Assembly (NCBI RefSeq): GCF_030867145.1
Contig: NC_134419.1
Coordinates: forward strand, 77,377,403 to 77,441,402
Reading direction: 5' to 3'
DNA: 64,000 bases
Origin: Opisthocomus hoazin
Lineage: Eukaryota > Chordata > Aves > Opisthocomiformes > Opisthocomidae
Shown here: positions 23,901-38,900 of the stretch, one piece after another
Layout of the letters: each line of letters starts with the position of its first letter
How positions within the stretch are numbered: the stretch's first letter is position 1
Notes under the pieces: model-generated
What the model saw: only the letters and a program-made list of their open reading frames with translations
The model's database searches: none
What the model was told of the DNA's origin: nothing
Translations under genes and position numbers: made by a program

Positions 23901-26900
23901 ACTGGTCTGCAACGTGTGCCAGAGGAGAAGGCAGTGAAGCACATCTGCTGCTGGGGCTTGGCATCAGCCTGGGGTCATGTCCACACCTACGGCTGCTGCT
24001 CGGGGTGCACATTCGAGAAACTGGCTGTTTCGAGGTAAAATTTCATAAGTGTCTCTGGGTAATTTGTGAATCCATTGTACAGGAATGGTCAAAGCTCCAT
24101 CCCTGGAAACATTCAAGCTCAGGCTAGATGGGGCTCTGAGCAACCCGATCCACCTGACGATGCCTTTGCCCATGGCAGGGGGGTTGGACTAGGTGGCCTT
24201 TCAAGGTCCCTTCCAACCCAAACTATTCTATGATTCTATAATTCCATGAATGGCAGCTGGGGCTTAAAGCTGGGAGCTTTTACAACCAGACAGCCAAGCA
24301 AGTCTTGGCAGCTTCTGCAAGCTACCCAAACTTCACTGGAAAGGAGAAAACTCAAGGAAATGTGAACTTCTGCCCTCAGCCACTTCCCAGGAAGCAAAAG
24401 CTATCCATGAAAAAAAAAAAAAAACCCTCAAATTAATAATAAATCAATCAATCCCTCTATCAATAACAACAATAACAACAAATCGCTATTTTACCTGCAG
24501 CGTCCACGGGGCTGGTGGAGTTTCCTCAGGCTGGGAGCCAGTTTCTGGCTGGGTGAGCGCATCGTTTTTCTCACGAGCAACATCTGGCAAGTGAGCCGTG
24601 GATAGCGTTACCCTGCTGGCTCGCTCCTCTTCGTCCTCCTCCTCGCACTCCCTTATTTTGTCACTTGAACCACAGAATTCATAATCACCTTCGAGAGATT
24701 TAAAAGTTCATTAAGAGTGCATGGTTAATTTTTTATCGGGTTCTCCACCTCATTAGACATAGAGGGCAATTTCTGAAATAAGAATGCCAAGGTATTATTA
24801 ATAGGCCTCATTAAGCAGAATAGATCAAATCTAATCGTAGGTGCTACTCACTGCCCTGTGACACCCAGAGTATCTTTCACATTAAGCCAGACATCGCACC
24901 GAAGCGTAATTAAACCGCTCGGATGCTTAGCTCCGTTTGCTGGTATTCGCTTCCCAGAAGCGATACCCGGCTGTAACACAGTTGCATCATGGAAAGCAAA
25001 GGAGATCGTGCTGCAACTTGCAGTTTGAGTTCATTTCAATTTATTGCACGTATTGTAGCAAATAACATATTGTTATGGACTTTAATCGTATATCATTTCT
25101 CTTTAACCATATTGAGATTTTCATAAACAATACTCTCTCTTTTTTCTTTGCTGATAATACAGGTTGCTTTCTGTCTTTTCTATATATTCATCAGCCAGTG
25201 GAAAGACTCCATGAAAAAAAAAGCAAAAGGTTAATGTGCATTATAGCATATTATTATGAAAGCTGTCAATTCACATTGAGAAAAAAGATTATTTTCTACA
25301 TTTCTAATTACGCTTTAATGCTCTATGACTGATACTCCCCGTACAAATTGGGACCAAAACAGGCTATGTGCTCAACAACCAGAATTGACAAGATTCTCAT
25401 TCAGAGGACAGAATTAGTCCAAAGCAGCCAAGGAACTTCGGAAGAGCTCCATATGAACTATTTTGAAAAGTCGCACTGGAGTACTTCTTCCTTGCCAAAT
25501 AATTTGATTTCTAAAACTAAATATCTGGGAATAAAGCCCATTACTGTTTTATTTCAATTTTTGGTTACAATAAACTTAAAATATTTTCCTCTTTATGACA
25601 TATTGTACGCATTATATTGTACTTAAAAAAAATACTAAAATGATCTGCGTTGGGCACATTTGCCTTATAAAAGCCTAAACTGTATTTCCTCCCTAATACT
25701 GTTCCTGTTAACATTTTGGAAAAAAACTTGAAACCTGTGAACATGAAATTAAATTCCTCGATAAGCCAGGTTTACAGCAGCGTCGATTAACTTTATCTTT
25801 GATAGATTTCAGTGGATGCTTCACTTCTGTAAAACTAAGTCACTTCTAGTTAAGAAATGGCATGATTTACATTCAGGCACTGAAAGGAGAAGGTAGCTTT
25901 CTCTCATCTAAATGGGTGTTATATTCTGTAGATTTATAGTCAATAACGACAAAGTTTTGCCAACCTGTCTACAAAAAATCTGTAAGAACTGCTGTAAGAA
26001 AAAAGGCTATATGGCCATTATTGCATTTTTAAGGTATTCTTGGAGTCAATTTATCACAAACCTATTGACACTAAAGACAAATTAAACTATAGTGTATCTC
26101 AGTTGCCTTCTGCAAAAACACCTTATGCATGAATACAGCTGCTTGTGTCCTCTCCATTTTATCTATTTGAATAAATGTTGGAATTAAGACATCCCAGCTG
26201 GTGCTGAACTAGAAGAAATTATGTTTTACATGCTGAAACCTTGTTGAGAATCAGTTATGAAACCTTTTCCTTTTTCTTCTTCATCATAATCTCTCCAAAA
26301 GAGGTATTTCGTGCTGTGCCTGTTGACCACATAGTTCAGGCTGTTGTGTCAAAAAGAAAAATCAAAAAAAAGATTGCAGGAGTGAAAGAAAGGTATTGGA
26401 ATAAGGTTGTAAAAAGAACCTCATTTCTGGTGTTTCTTGGCTGGCCTGGGAATGCTTGACTCTGCAATTTTAATGTTTCTTCAAGACTTTCCTGACTCTC
26501 TTACAAAGCAAGCCTATCTTTCTCATTTTAATCTTGTTTTCTATTAACCATAGCAATGTATACAGTCAGATCAGTTGATTGATCTCTCACCAGATGACTC
26601 ATACCCAGCACTTAAAGCTGGACAAAAATGGACTGACTTTCCATTATTTCACTTTTTTCTTTGAGACTGATCTCATCTTGTTATTGAAACCATATTCCTA
26701 ACAACCACAGTCGGATTTGTACCTTACTTTTTAGGAGCTGGTTTTGCCCGTGAACATTTTCTTCTGAGAGGATTCTTGACGAAGCTTTTATATTGCACAT
26801 GCTACTGGATGCAGAGACTTTTGGTTTCAGCATGCCCTGGGCTTGGGTCTCTTTGGATTTGGAGGTGCTTTTGGGGGGATCTCTCTTTTTCAATGAGCCA

Positions 26901-29900
26901 TCAGTAGCAGCAGTGGTTGCTTTTCTGGATGCTGGATCTGGAAGAGAGCCAGAGGCTGCTGCGCTGCTCCTGCCCGTGGTGCATTGCTGCTTCTTGCTTC
27001 CCAAGAGCATTTGTGTTCCTGTGAAAAACATAAAAAACAACCCCAAGATCTGTAACATGGGAACATTATTCTTCTCAGTCCTCTGTTCCTCATAATTTTT
27101 ATTTCCTGTGAAACCGCTTTCAGTCATATATTTTAAAAGTTGTAACTGATACAAATTTTACCAAGACTGCCCGTGCAGCTGCGCTGCAACAAAATGTTAC
27201 TGATAGAAATAATCCCAGAGGATACCCTTCATAAAAATAAACTGCTATTCTAAATAATATACACACACTTCAGCGTGGGATGAGTCAAGGTACCTCTGAC
27301 AAAAGGGAATGCTATGTGTCTTTTTCTTGTCTCATCTTCACTCGAGGGGAACATTTTAGATCGGTAAACCCTGGTCAAAATTATAATTATGAATCCATTT
27401 TGGCTGTGATGTGAACAGAGGTTAAAGAGTTTTGAGGATCAGGGTTTTAACCTCTCTGAAGACGAGCGGCTGCCTCAGAAGCATCCCCCATCTCCAACAC
27501 TTCTAGTGCTCTGTTCTGCCTCTGTGCAAAGCCGCAAGCAGGGACCAGCAGCAAAAGTTCCCATTTGTAGAAGATATGCTTTCCCCTGAAATTATTTTGG
27601 TAAGAATGGTGTCGCATAGCAGCTACAACTACAGGACCCTGCCGTGTCAAAAGTGACAGGGCTAGTCCGGTAAGCTCCAGGCTGTACAAACCTTGAGACA
27701 TGAGCCAAGCTGAACACCACCACTGCCAGCAAAACCCTAGAAAATGGAGAGTGTGGGCAAATAAAAGCACACAGAAGAGTCCATTCTCCAAGGTACATTT
27801 TAGGCAGAGCATTGAAAGGAGAAGAGCTAGATTCGAATTCATGAGAAAATGAAATCCATATAATTAGGGCTAGCATGGAAAGGGCATCGGGATCAGCAAG
27901 AGGGGGAGAAAGAAGGAGCAGATGTCCCTAGACACAATTCGGCAGTGGCCCCTGGTAGGCAGGCACCCACATGGCCACGCACACAGCATGACTCTGCTCT
28001 TCTTTTTTAATCATGTGCATACATTGCCTGTTGGTTAGTCCTAGTCACAGGCTGACTTGAGACCTAAAGATTTACGTAGATGGAAACGACCAATAACTGT
28101 TCGAAAACTCTGAAAGAACGCAACGGAGAGATTTGGCAGGTACAAGGGAAAAGACCTCAACTGGTTTCAGACATAAGCATAAAACCAGTTCAACCAGGCA
28201 GGGATTGACTTGTTTTCTGTTGTGGACATAAGACATTTAATAAACAACTAGAGTTTCATGACAAACACTTTTTAAAAAGTGGCCACGTAATCCTTTTCAC
28301 TTCTGGCTCGTTCTCAGCAGCTGCCCCTCTCTAAACACTTCTTTCCAGTGCCTTGGCTGAGGACAGAGGGAAGATTAGAAGTGTTTCCTTCTTTGATTCA
28401 ATCCATGAGAAAGGGCATCACACCACATCATGTAAGACTCTTCCTTATCTCATAGCCCTTGAGTAAAATTAGACCCTGCAGTGCGGTGCGGGAAGCTTTT
28501 GTTTCACTTTCCCAATCCTTAATCCATTCACAATAGATGAGAAATATTCTTTGCCACAAAATGATGGTCTCCTACACATTTTAGTGATCTGAATGGCTCA
28601 TGTTTCTTTTTGATCATCCTGCATTTCTGAGGAAATCAGAGGCGTTGAGGTACAGCATCTAGTATTTTCCCTTACCGTGCAGACCAGAAAGGTCTTAACA
28701 TTTTTCTGTGAAATGAACTGCCTATACAGAGAGGACGAGTCAACTTCTCTGAGGAACCTCTAGTGAGAGATCCCTGAAGATCAGCATAGACAGAAAAATT
28801 AACTTTTTTCAAATTAACTTCATTGAGATAAATCCGGTCCTAAGCAATTTCACAGCCACACAGAAAATCTGGTCAAAGCGAAGAAGTGAATACAGAGCTC
28901 CCAAATTCTAGGCTAGCATCCAAGCTCTCCCTCTTCTCTCTGGTGTAACTTATTTTTCTCCTTGCTCTTCACACATTGCAAATATTTGCCTTATCTTTTG
29001 TCAAAACTGAGGTCTCTTCTCCGATGAAAATAGTTTCCACTGAAATACTTTCAATAAACTGGAAAGACTCAATTCTGTACATACACTGAGTTGGAGTTCA
29101 TGCACATAGAGTGATCTGCTCCTTCATTCCCTGACTGATCCCATACCTGCAGTTACACACTCTGTCTCTACAAATGTTTTATGACAGAGAGAGGGGGAAA
29201 AAAACATTTGGACAGATTAATGGGGTCATGGGCTTCAAAGAGTGTTTGTGGCAGGAGGTAGAAACAGGCAGCACAGTAGGAGAAGATGAAGAAAGCAGCA
29301 GGTAGCACTAAGTAACTGCAGAGCGGCAGAGAAGGAAGTCTTTTCACAAAGGCAGCCAAGATACTAGAAGGATAGATGGGAAAAAAAGAGGGCAGCTAAG
29401 CCACAGCAAGAACTTGAATGGAAAACAGATTATCTCTTTAAATCATCTTTTAAATTAAAATACTTTACTGGCCAGCAGAAAGCAGGGAGGAGAAGAAAAG
29501 AAAGTGGAAAGGAGAAAAGAGTGTCTGCTCATCCAAGGCAGCATCACAGTAGGAGATAATTTGCCTTCATATCAAGAAACGGTCTGTGCAACAAATGCGC
29601 GTGTTGTAAAGCCAAGCAGCTTCTTCACCGAGATTGTCAGACCGCTTAAACCACTGCTGTGTCCCCAGGAGAGGCTGTTTGCTCTGGCTGGGCATTGGTA
29701 TCCAACACCACAGCGTGAATCGTCAGGCTGGTGAAAATGGGCTGCAAGGTAGCAGAACAAAACAGTGGAGACCAGCGCAAGTGAAGGAGCTGTCTTTAAG
29801 TCCTATCTCTCCTCTCTAACATCTTCAAATATGCATCTGAACAAAAGAAAGAAGAGTTGCCTGGAGTATTCACAGTCCATTTACTTCGAACTACCAAACT

Positions 29901-32900
29901 AGCTATTTGTGGATATCGGCTTCCAAGTGTAAGTGCTGTAACCTTCAAGAACTGAGAATAAAGTCCCAGGAATTTTCTTACATATAGTGCAAATGGAGAC
30001 AGCCTTCTTTTTTGCACTGCACCCCTGCCCTGCTGAAAGAAATGCCACCGGTGGCACTCTGCTCATAAGGTCTGGGGAATCCCTACAAAGGCGTGGATCA
30101 AGAGAGCAAGAAAAGAAAGGCACGAAATGGGGTCTAAAATTAGAAGAAGGTGATGGCTGCTTCTTAGAATTTTATGACAACAAAAAGATGCCTAAAAAAG
30201 AATTAGAAAACCCCAAGACTCCTCATGAAATTCAGGTATAAAAACACTGCATCCTTTCTGCATGAAAAGTGTCTTCCTTAGATCTTGTACTAATATTATA
30301 ACTAAATCTTGATCCTTATTAAATTCACACTATGGCGGGGATTTTTTTTTTTTAGTTAATTAAGGCAATAAGAAAAGGTGCACCTTGTTCTTGTCTAACA
30401 TTGAAGGCAATCAGAATAATAACCGAGCCAATTTGCTAAATTCTTTCCTCTAACTCCCTCTTGAATTAACCTTTCAATTCAAACGGTCTACCCAGGCGCA
30501 GGCAATCCCCAGGAAAACACAGCAAAGCAAACCAGACGTGGGCTCCAAAGATCAGCTCCCTCATCCTCAGAGCAGCTGTCAATTACCTTAACTAACGAAT
30601 GCAGATACAGATGATATTTAGAAAAAAAGAAAAAGGCAACGGTACTTAAAGGTAAGATCAGAGAGTTTCACTCTGTACATTCTGGATCCGTTTTTAATAT
30701 ATTGCGTGGGGAATTAGGACTGTTACTCTCATTAAGACTATCTGGAATTGTATATCTAAATCCCCATGCACCATGCTTGAAATATATATGCCCTTCTGAG
30801 AATAGCTCGAATTGCAACTGGATGACTAGCGATATATGTTTTTTCTATTATCCCAGCTGAAGAAAGACTTTAAAACTAATGAACAAAGACATGAAAGTGT
30901 AATGCTTTGGGAGATACAGGAGAGCAGAACTCGAAGACACAGAAAGCAGAATGACTCTTAATAAAATTCAGTGAATATAGATCCTAGCTGTAAAAGTTCA
31001 GCTGCTTATAGGAGAAAAAGCTAAGGTACAAAATCATGATTACATTCAGAGAAAAGTGACTTTTGCCCTATGCAAGAAAGAAAAAGACAACAGTACAATT
31101 TTAAAATAGTGCCTTACTGAGAACCATATGATATTGCAGGAGCTAAAAATATTCTGTAAAACCAGGGGTAGGTTTTCAAAAGCTCTTTTTTTTTTAAAAA
31201 AGAATCCTTGATCTCCGAGTAAAATGAGTATATTGTTTTACTGTAAAGTATCTTCTTACATTTCCCTCCCTCTCCCTTCAGGGGGTTTTGCTAACAGGAA
31301 GCGACCCTGCATTACAGCAGGTTAAACTTGCCTTGCCTGGAAACATGGTCAATTCAGGCAAACATTCCCTTTCCCATTGTTGCTACTTTTTTTTTTTCTT
31401 TTCACTTTACAACAGGATAATGCAGCTTTTCATACTTTCATCTAACACTCTTCCTAGCGTTTCAGTGTGGATTTTTGTCAATTCATGACAAAGTACTTCT
31501 TTGAACTTGGCCAAAGCTCATTTTAACAGACGCAGTGCTACAAATCCTCCACGACCACCAAGCAAGCCTGACAAGAGGCGGCTGGAGAAGAAGACACACA
31601 GTGCTGGTTCACCGTGTGTCACTAACGAGATCAGACATCACCACTGTAGGTAGGCTTTACATTATAGACCACCTGCAGGGTTTTTCTTTAATTTAATAAA
31701 AGCTCCACGCCCTGGGAGGCTGAGCTCTCCCAGACCTCTGTGATGGGAGCTGACACTGCCAATACCCCAAGCAGAGAGGAGCGGCAGTTAATGTTCCTCA
31801 AATATAAGAAAAGTCTACCTTCTTCAAAATTTAAACCCAGGCATATGTAGGCGTAGGTGGTACAGAGCCCACATGTGCCTCAAGCAGGCAAGCCGTGATC
31901 TGTAACCCAAACCAAGACTCCAGCCTTCTGATGACAAAGACTGATGACTCAATTCCTATCGTGAATCAAGTCTTACCACTCCTAAGCTATAAGATCTTAG
32001 ATATAAGTAAACAGACTGCATCATCTCAACAGTCTGGTAACACAGAAAAATGGAAACATTGAGACCAATGACAATATTATTTGTTATTCCAGTGTTTGTC
32101 AAAGGATGGAAGATAGGACGGATAATTTATTGTTCAGACCACTGCTGAGGAAATGGTATCTCCTTTAATCAGTCCACAAGCTGCAGTCTCCAAGGAGTGC
32201 TACAAAATTCAGATGTTTTTACTAAAATTTCTGCTGACCAGCAGTGAGATCTCTGTCCCTAGCTGCCTTTTGATGTTTGTGAAATGACTCGTCTGCAAGA
32301 GGCAGCATCAGCCGCTCTTCAGCATTAGCATCCATGGAAACCATCCGAACTGCAAAAAATCCTGGCAGTGATGTAGCTCTGCCCATGCTCTCAGACCAAA
32401 ATGTAATGCTTAACAAGGTCTTGGCTCTACCTTTCATTAAAAACCTGGGGCTGGATCATGAAAAACAGAGCTGGGCCATGTCCTCAACTCCATTCGTAGA
32501 ATTGTCAAGAGCCAAAGTTGAGGCAACTTTGCAAGCTTGAACTGAGAAAATCAGCCAGACAGTTACTCCCCATGAACACGTCGTTGGATCCATACTAATG
32601 CTTCTTCAGACAGCCCTGCCTGGTGAGGACAGGGCTTAATTATCTCGGCTGTATCAATAACACCTCAAGCTAAAAGTCCAGATTAAAAAATTAAAAAATT
32701 ACCTTTAACAAAAAAAGGTGATTTTTTTCTAGCTAGTTCTTCTTCCCTTTTTTTTTTTTTTTTTGAAGTTGACTGCTGCGAACACTTTTCTCAGAAGCAA
32801 GATGCTTTCTTTTTTGCAAAAGCAAATATTTGACTGTAGAAAGTTTTGATCATTTGAAAGAGAAAGCTTATCAAGTGTACCTAAGAGCTGTTAGGCTTCA

Positions 32901-35900
32901 AACCTATAATCAGGTCAAAGTAGGAAGACCCTCTAGATGTCAAGAAACAGCTTATTTAGAGGAGGATTTTGGCAAAATTAGAATGTAGTCCAACACTTGG
33001 CTTCAGAGCAAACAATCCCATAATGCAGCTAATCAATGGCACCTAACAATAAGTCTCTCTGTGGTGACTGCCAATTCATTTTCTGAAAACCATTTGCAAA
33101 TAATTAATCAATCTCCTCTCCCGGTGTTAAATATGGGAACGCCACTTATTTCAGGGAGCTAACAGGTACGAACATGCTGCTTGGGACAGGACGCGACGCA
33201 CCGGCTCCGACCGCGCACAGAGGCTTGGTGGAACAAGGGCGTAATTCGCCAGAAGGAAACTTTCTTGCCTGGCACCTGCAGGAGATCGTCTTACACTCTG
33301 AATCATGAGAGTGTATTATTGCTGCAGAACATTTTAGCGGTCAGGATATAATTCACCCACAGGATTTGCTTCGACTGCTTGCACCAGTGAGTTCCCAGTA
33401 CCCAGCTGGTCGAGACTAGCGTTTGTATATTTTGCTAACATTTTTCCCCTTTGCTTCCTATGTGCTGGGACAGGATAAAAGGAAAAATTTTCCCTTTTCA
33501 TTAAACCTTTCATAATTTGGAGGTTGGTCAAGCACCTGGTAATTATTTTCTCATTGAAGATAATCAGTCTTGGATTTTAGACTCATGCCTTGAATCATCA
33601 TGGTTTTTCTTGTCGTGCATTTTTGGCCATGCTATACCAAAACTGTGTCTTTAAAAAACCCAACACTCCCAGGCAACTGGTCCTTATACTGAGAGGATCT
33701 CTGTTCATATTTTTAAGAACCATGGAAATGGTTATTGAAAATACCTTGAAATTTGCTGCTGTACTTATGAACCATTCTCTGTAACATCCACGTAGCAAAA
33801 ATCCGAGTTAGACATCCATGTTTGCGTTTCAAGGATGTCATGCTAGAAGCTATCAGGTGCTATTGTAGCACCTCAAGGAGTAATCTGACGCAGTGTGACT
33901 TTAAAAAAAATTATTCAGAAGGAACGAAGGATGATTCAGAACATTTAAATGGTGATTTGCAGGGTAAGAAATGTATCGACTGCTTGGTATTCTCATCATG
34001 TCAGAGACACCTAGTTGCTCAGCTCTTTCTGATAATTTACCGCAGCCAGACTGAGCCAAGTACTCATTTCACCGACTGCAGAAGAGTTGCTCCTGGTTTA
34101 AACCAAGTGCGAATATGGGAAAAATGAGGCCCTTTACTCCAGTGGCATAATGTAGTCACTGAATCCACATAGTCCAGCTCTTTCTCTTAATCATTGTCTT
34201 AATGATTCCGGTATTCAGTTCTCCACTGCTTGTCCTGTGTGCTAACGAGTGACTTGCCTCTCCAGAGTCTTTGACTTCAAATTGTCTCACATTTTTACCA
34301 ACCCCGACAGCTCAAAATAGAAATGTCCACCCTGAGCAAGACGGAAAACAGTGGAAAAATCAAACCCTTAACTTTCACATGCCAGAACAAGGAGAGCTAA
34401 CTTTAATTCAGATCTTCAGCAGACCATTTGATCATCTTTGGGAAAATAATTCTAACTGATCAGTTTCACTCACAGAAATGCTGTTTATAACATCACTAAC
34501 AGGGCAGACATCCTTCTGCCTTTTAGGGAAGTTATGATATTTCTGTCCAACAGGTTCATTGCTATGTGCCATAGTACAAAACCGAGACTTTAATCAGCAA
34601 AAAGCATGCTTCCTGAAGGTGTGGAGCTCCTTCAGCTCCAGTCAAATTATTTTAAGGCCATGCCCTTAAACAAATGAAAAAAGGCAAACAAAAGCCCACA
34701 AAAAAACCAAAAAACAGCCACCCCCACAGCCATCCATGATTGTTTGCTTCCTAAAAACGTGCAGAAATTGTTAAAGAAAAACTAGCTCCATAAGAAAAGA
34801 CGAGTGTTCTAATCACAGCCAGGGTCACTGTGACATCGCTGTGCCACCGAATAACCAGTGCTGTCACTGAAAACCAGCCTCAGGGTGGCTTTGGCTTACA
34901 CAGCCTTCAGCATCATCTCTCCCCCTTGCTTACATCTGTTGGCTGTGACCTCCAATGGTAGCTATGCATCTGTATGACAGGGCAGAAGGCCACATCACTC
35001 TTCTGATTCCCGTAGTTTTTCTAAATAAGTGGAGTAAGAAGAAATACCCCTCCACACTGATCCCTTGCTTCTGCTCTTACACCCAATGAACATCCTCACC
35101 CCTTCCTTCGTCACATCAGATGATGGGGAAACTGACAGCAGGCATTTGAAGCAAGGAGCAAAGCTCAAGAGTTTGGTACTCCATAAATGTAAAAGGGCCC
35201 TCCAGAGAAGTGGAGGCATCCCCTTCCTTCTAAAAAAAGCTATGAGAGAAGGACAGGTGACTCCTATAGCCCATCACACAGGCTGGGGGTCTGTCTTGAA
35301 GGCTGGCAGCATCTTCCAGAGTGACTCATAAGTGAGGACTGCCATTTCCTCAGTAAGTTTTCTTTTTCATCTGTAAAGACTGAGTCTTCAATTTCTCAGC
35401 ATCTAGCATGAAGGTCACATTGCAGTGTGACACAGACCCAATGACACAAAACATCTAGACTAAGGAAATTTGACAGCCTCCTCCATTTTAAATTCATACC
35501 AGATGAAGTGGAACATCAAAGGAGCTCCTTTTAATGGGCTTTTTGGCATGTGGTCCTTTGTTCTTAACAAGTCGGCACCAGCTGCTGTGTCCATAATGCC
35601 AAGTCAGTAACGTCCCTGGCCAGATTCTTGGCGGGTGTAAATCAGTGTCACTCCTCTGAAGGCAGATATTTCTATTGGTTGACATCAGCTGAAGATTTGG
35701 CTCCTCATGCTTAGCAGGTGCAAGCTAAAGTAAAATCTTCCGTGCCATATTTCACATTTCTCCTGTCTTCACCATCACTACTGCTGTACTCATTCTCAGG
35801 CTTGAGACTTAATTAGCATCAGCTGTAGCTACTCAAGTTTCTACACAATAAATTCCATATTGTAAGGAACAGCTTTTGCCTAATTATATCTTGTTCATGT

Positions 35901-38900
35901 ATAAATATATATATATTTCCACACACACACTAATCTTCTACTCCGAGTCACTGCATGGTGGCTTTCCCATAAACAGAAGATGAGGTGAGAACACCAGATA
36001 GGCCACATTCATTCATCGCAACATTTCAAACACCATTTAATAATTGAAAGTAAATGCTGTTAATAGTCTTCAGTCCTAAGATTGCCTACATTAGGCCATC
36101 CTGACTATCGTAAGTATATATTAAAGGTGACCTACAAATATTTTCTTGATATACAAACATCTCTAATACCAGGGGATTTTCAATGTGTTTAAAACCAAAA
36201 CATTCTTTTGCTTTGCAGGTAGCACCATATCGAAATTCCACAGCATCAGCTGTTCTGATTTTACTCCTGTGCAAGTACATATACATAGACATGCAGACTA
36301 CATACAAAAAATCAGAATAGCTCTTGAAACAAGATAAAGTCTAGTTATTTACCCCTTAGTAAACATGCCTCTGGCTTCAGCACTTGTTAATAAAACTCTT
36401 GCTTAAGAAGAAAACAGAAGCCTATAATTGTCTGGGGCCATTCAACACCACAAAATCCCAGATCCCATCTCAGTTTTCCCCATTCACTGTCTTGGGTTGC
36501 TTTAATTAAGTAAATTATGCTTTCAAGTCACCTGCTGTTATCTTTGGGAGAAATATAAGCAACTACAATACCAGCTCTCTGATCTGTGTTGTTCACTGAT
36601 TTAAACGTGTTCTTCCCCTTCTCATGTCCTTCATTCCTGAATTCTGCAGGAGAAGGGACATCAGCAGCGCAGCCCCCCCAGACACCCCTTGTGCTGGGGC
36701 TGGCTCCCAGCACCCACACTTGCTGCTGCCGCGTTCACAACCATAACCATCACATCATATTCACCTTCCGTTGCTGACTCATGCATACCTCCCAATCCTG
36801 ATTTCCCTACGTTTGGGTAGTTTACATATGACTCTGCTTCATGAGATGCCCTTTTGTCATCTCCCCGCACCCTCCTCGCGCATCCTCCACATCTTGTGTA
36901 TCTCAACGCAGGGCTGTGAGAGCCAGCACTGCACCTACCATCCAAACCAGATTTACATTTCTCTCCACCTCAGCTGTTCTTCCTTAATAACTCTGCATGG
37001 CAGTTTTGGGCATGACAACAAAAGAAAAACGAAAGTGTACATGTTATAAGAGTTGAGTTGTTAGCAGAAATGATTTCAGTTTGTAATGTAGCTGACATTT
37101 GTGAAGGTGCTCAGGCATCGAGACATTTACGATTATGTAAGCTTAAACAGATAAATTTAGATCTTGGCATTTATAATCTTTCCTAGTAAAGTGATGATAT
37201 TGTTTAATCAAGAGGTCAAAATGAATTTAAAGTTGTCCCTTTTTCTTCTCTTTGCCCCTTCTTCATAATTCAGCACAGAGCCAGTAGGTAATACATTGTA
37301 AAAGATGGATGGAAAACTAGATATTCATGTGGAATATATTCTTCATGAAAGGTAGGTGAGAAATTAAGATTAAAAATGCTCTTGTCTTCAGCAGAAACAA
37401 GACTAATCTTTTCATTTTTAACTTACCTTGTATTTATGTGACATCAGCTTACAGACAGTAAAGGAAATTGCACCATTCCCTTAAAAGCAGCGTTAGCAAG
37501 TTCTGACAGCTTGTTAAAAGCCATGACTGAAGACAGGGTGATGCACATCGATCACCTGTGACAAGGACCTCATGGAGCCTGGCCTGGGCTTACCCTTGGT
37601 CATGTCTCAGAGGTGGGTCATGTGGCTCTTAGTGGGCCATTCCACATTTCTGGGTACACGTTCCTTAAGCTGCCCAAGCGATTTAAATGCTGGCCACTCA
37701 TTAAAAAGAAACACAATTATGTCCTACGACTCTATGTCCTCCCACAGTTCAAGCCTGACTTCATGTGTAACATGGATTTTCCAGCACTTACAGTCCAATT
37801 TCTTGCCAGATAATGGAAGCAAATTACCCAAAGCACTGGAGTCAGCAGAAGATACAGTCCATAGGAGTGAAATCACAAGATCATATTCCATCGTTGGGAT
37901 GCTATAGCATGAAATACGGCATTGAACACTAACTGAGTCTGAGAGATTTGGATTTCTAAGTAGAATTACCATCCATGATCGTAGACCAAGATTTACATTT
38001 GATTAATATACCTAAAATACCCTTCGCATACACGGCACATTGTGGAATTATATACCTCTGGAGATTACCTGGACCAACATCCTGCTGAAAGCAGGGCCTT
38101 AGATTAGGTTATCCAGATCCATGTAAAGCCAAATCCTGAGTACTTGGATTTGATCATGAAATAGTGTGATTAACACTGTAAGCAGAGTCACCACTGCTTC
38201 AGTGAAGTCACACGAAAAGTTAGGAAAAGACCCTCCAAAGAGGCCATGACTCAACCGGCCCTATAGGAAACAGCAAACCCGGCCCCAGTACCTGTCAAGC
38301 AGAGAAGTATTCGGGTGCTCATTCCACTTCAGATTCTAATAAAGCAGCCCATACATCCTGGAAACTACATTTACAGATTTCATACAGAGAAGCCTAGCCT
38401 TGAAAGTAATTTTTACATTTTTTTTTTCTTCCATGGTGATGTTATTACCATTTGTATTTCTGCTGGCAGGAAGCTATTGCCTACAGCTGCAAACCAATAT
38501 AAACTTAAACTTTCTGGGTCATCAGAAATGTGACAGACAGAGCACTCTCCGCAGTTCCTTCATCCACAAGATAACTATGTGAAAGTATTAACATGGTGTC
38601 AAAAGTTGTTCGCTGCCCTTTCTTTGTGAATTCTTCCTTCTTTTTAAATATGTAATTTTACAAACAATTAATTGCATGAACATATAGCAGACCAAAGCTT
38701 AACATGAATGAATTTGAGGTAGCAGACACTGGAGGAAAAATATCTATAAGGACTTTAATGGTATAAAGGACTTCACTGATGGGAAAGTTTTGCTGTGCTC
38801 ATAAAGCAGCACCTCACAATACAGGTCTTATCATAGTGAGCTCTATACACAGAAGGGCCACAGCAAAAAGCAGGAACGCATCCGTGTCCCACCTATGGCT

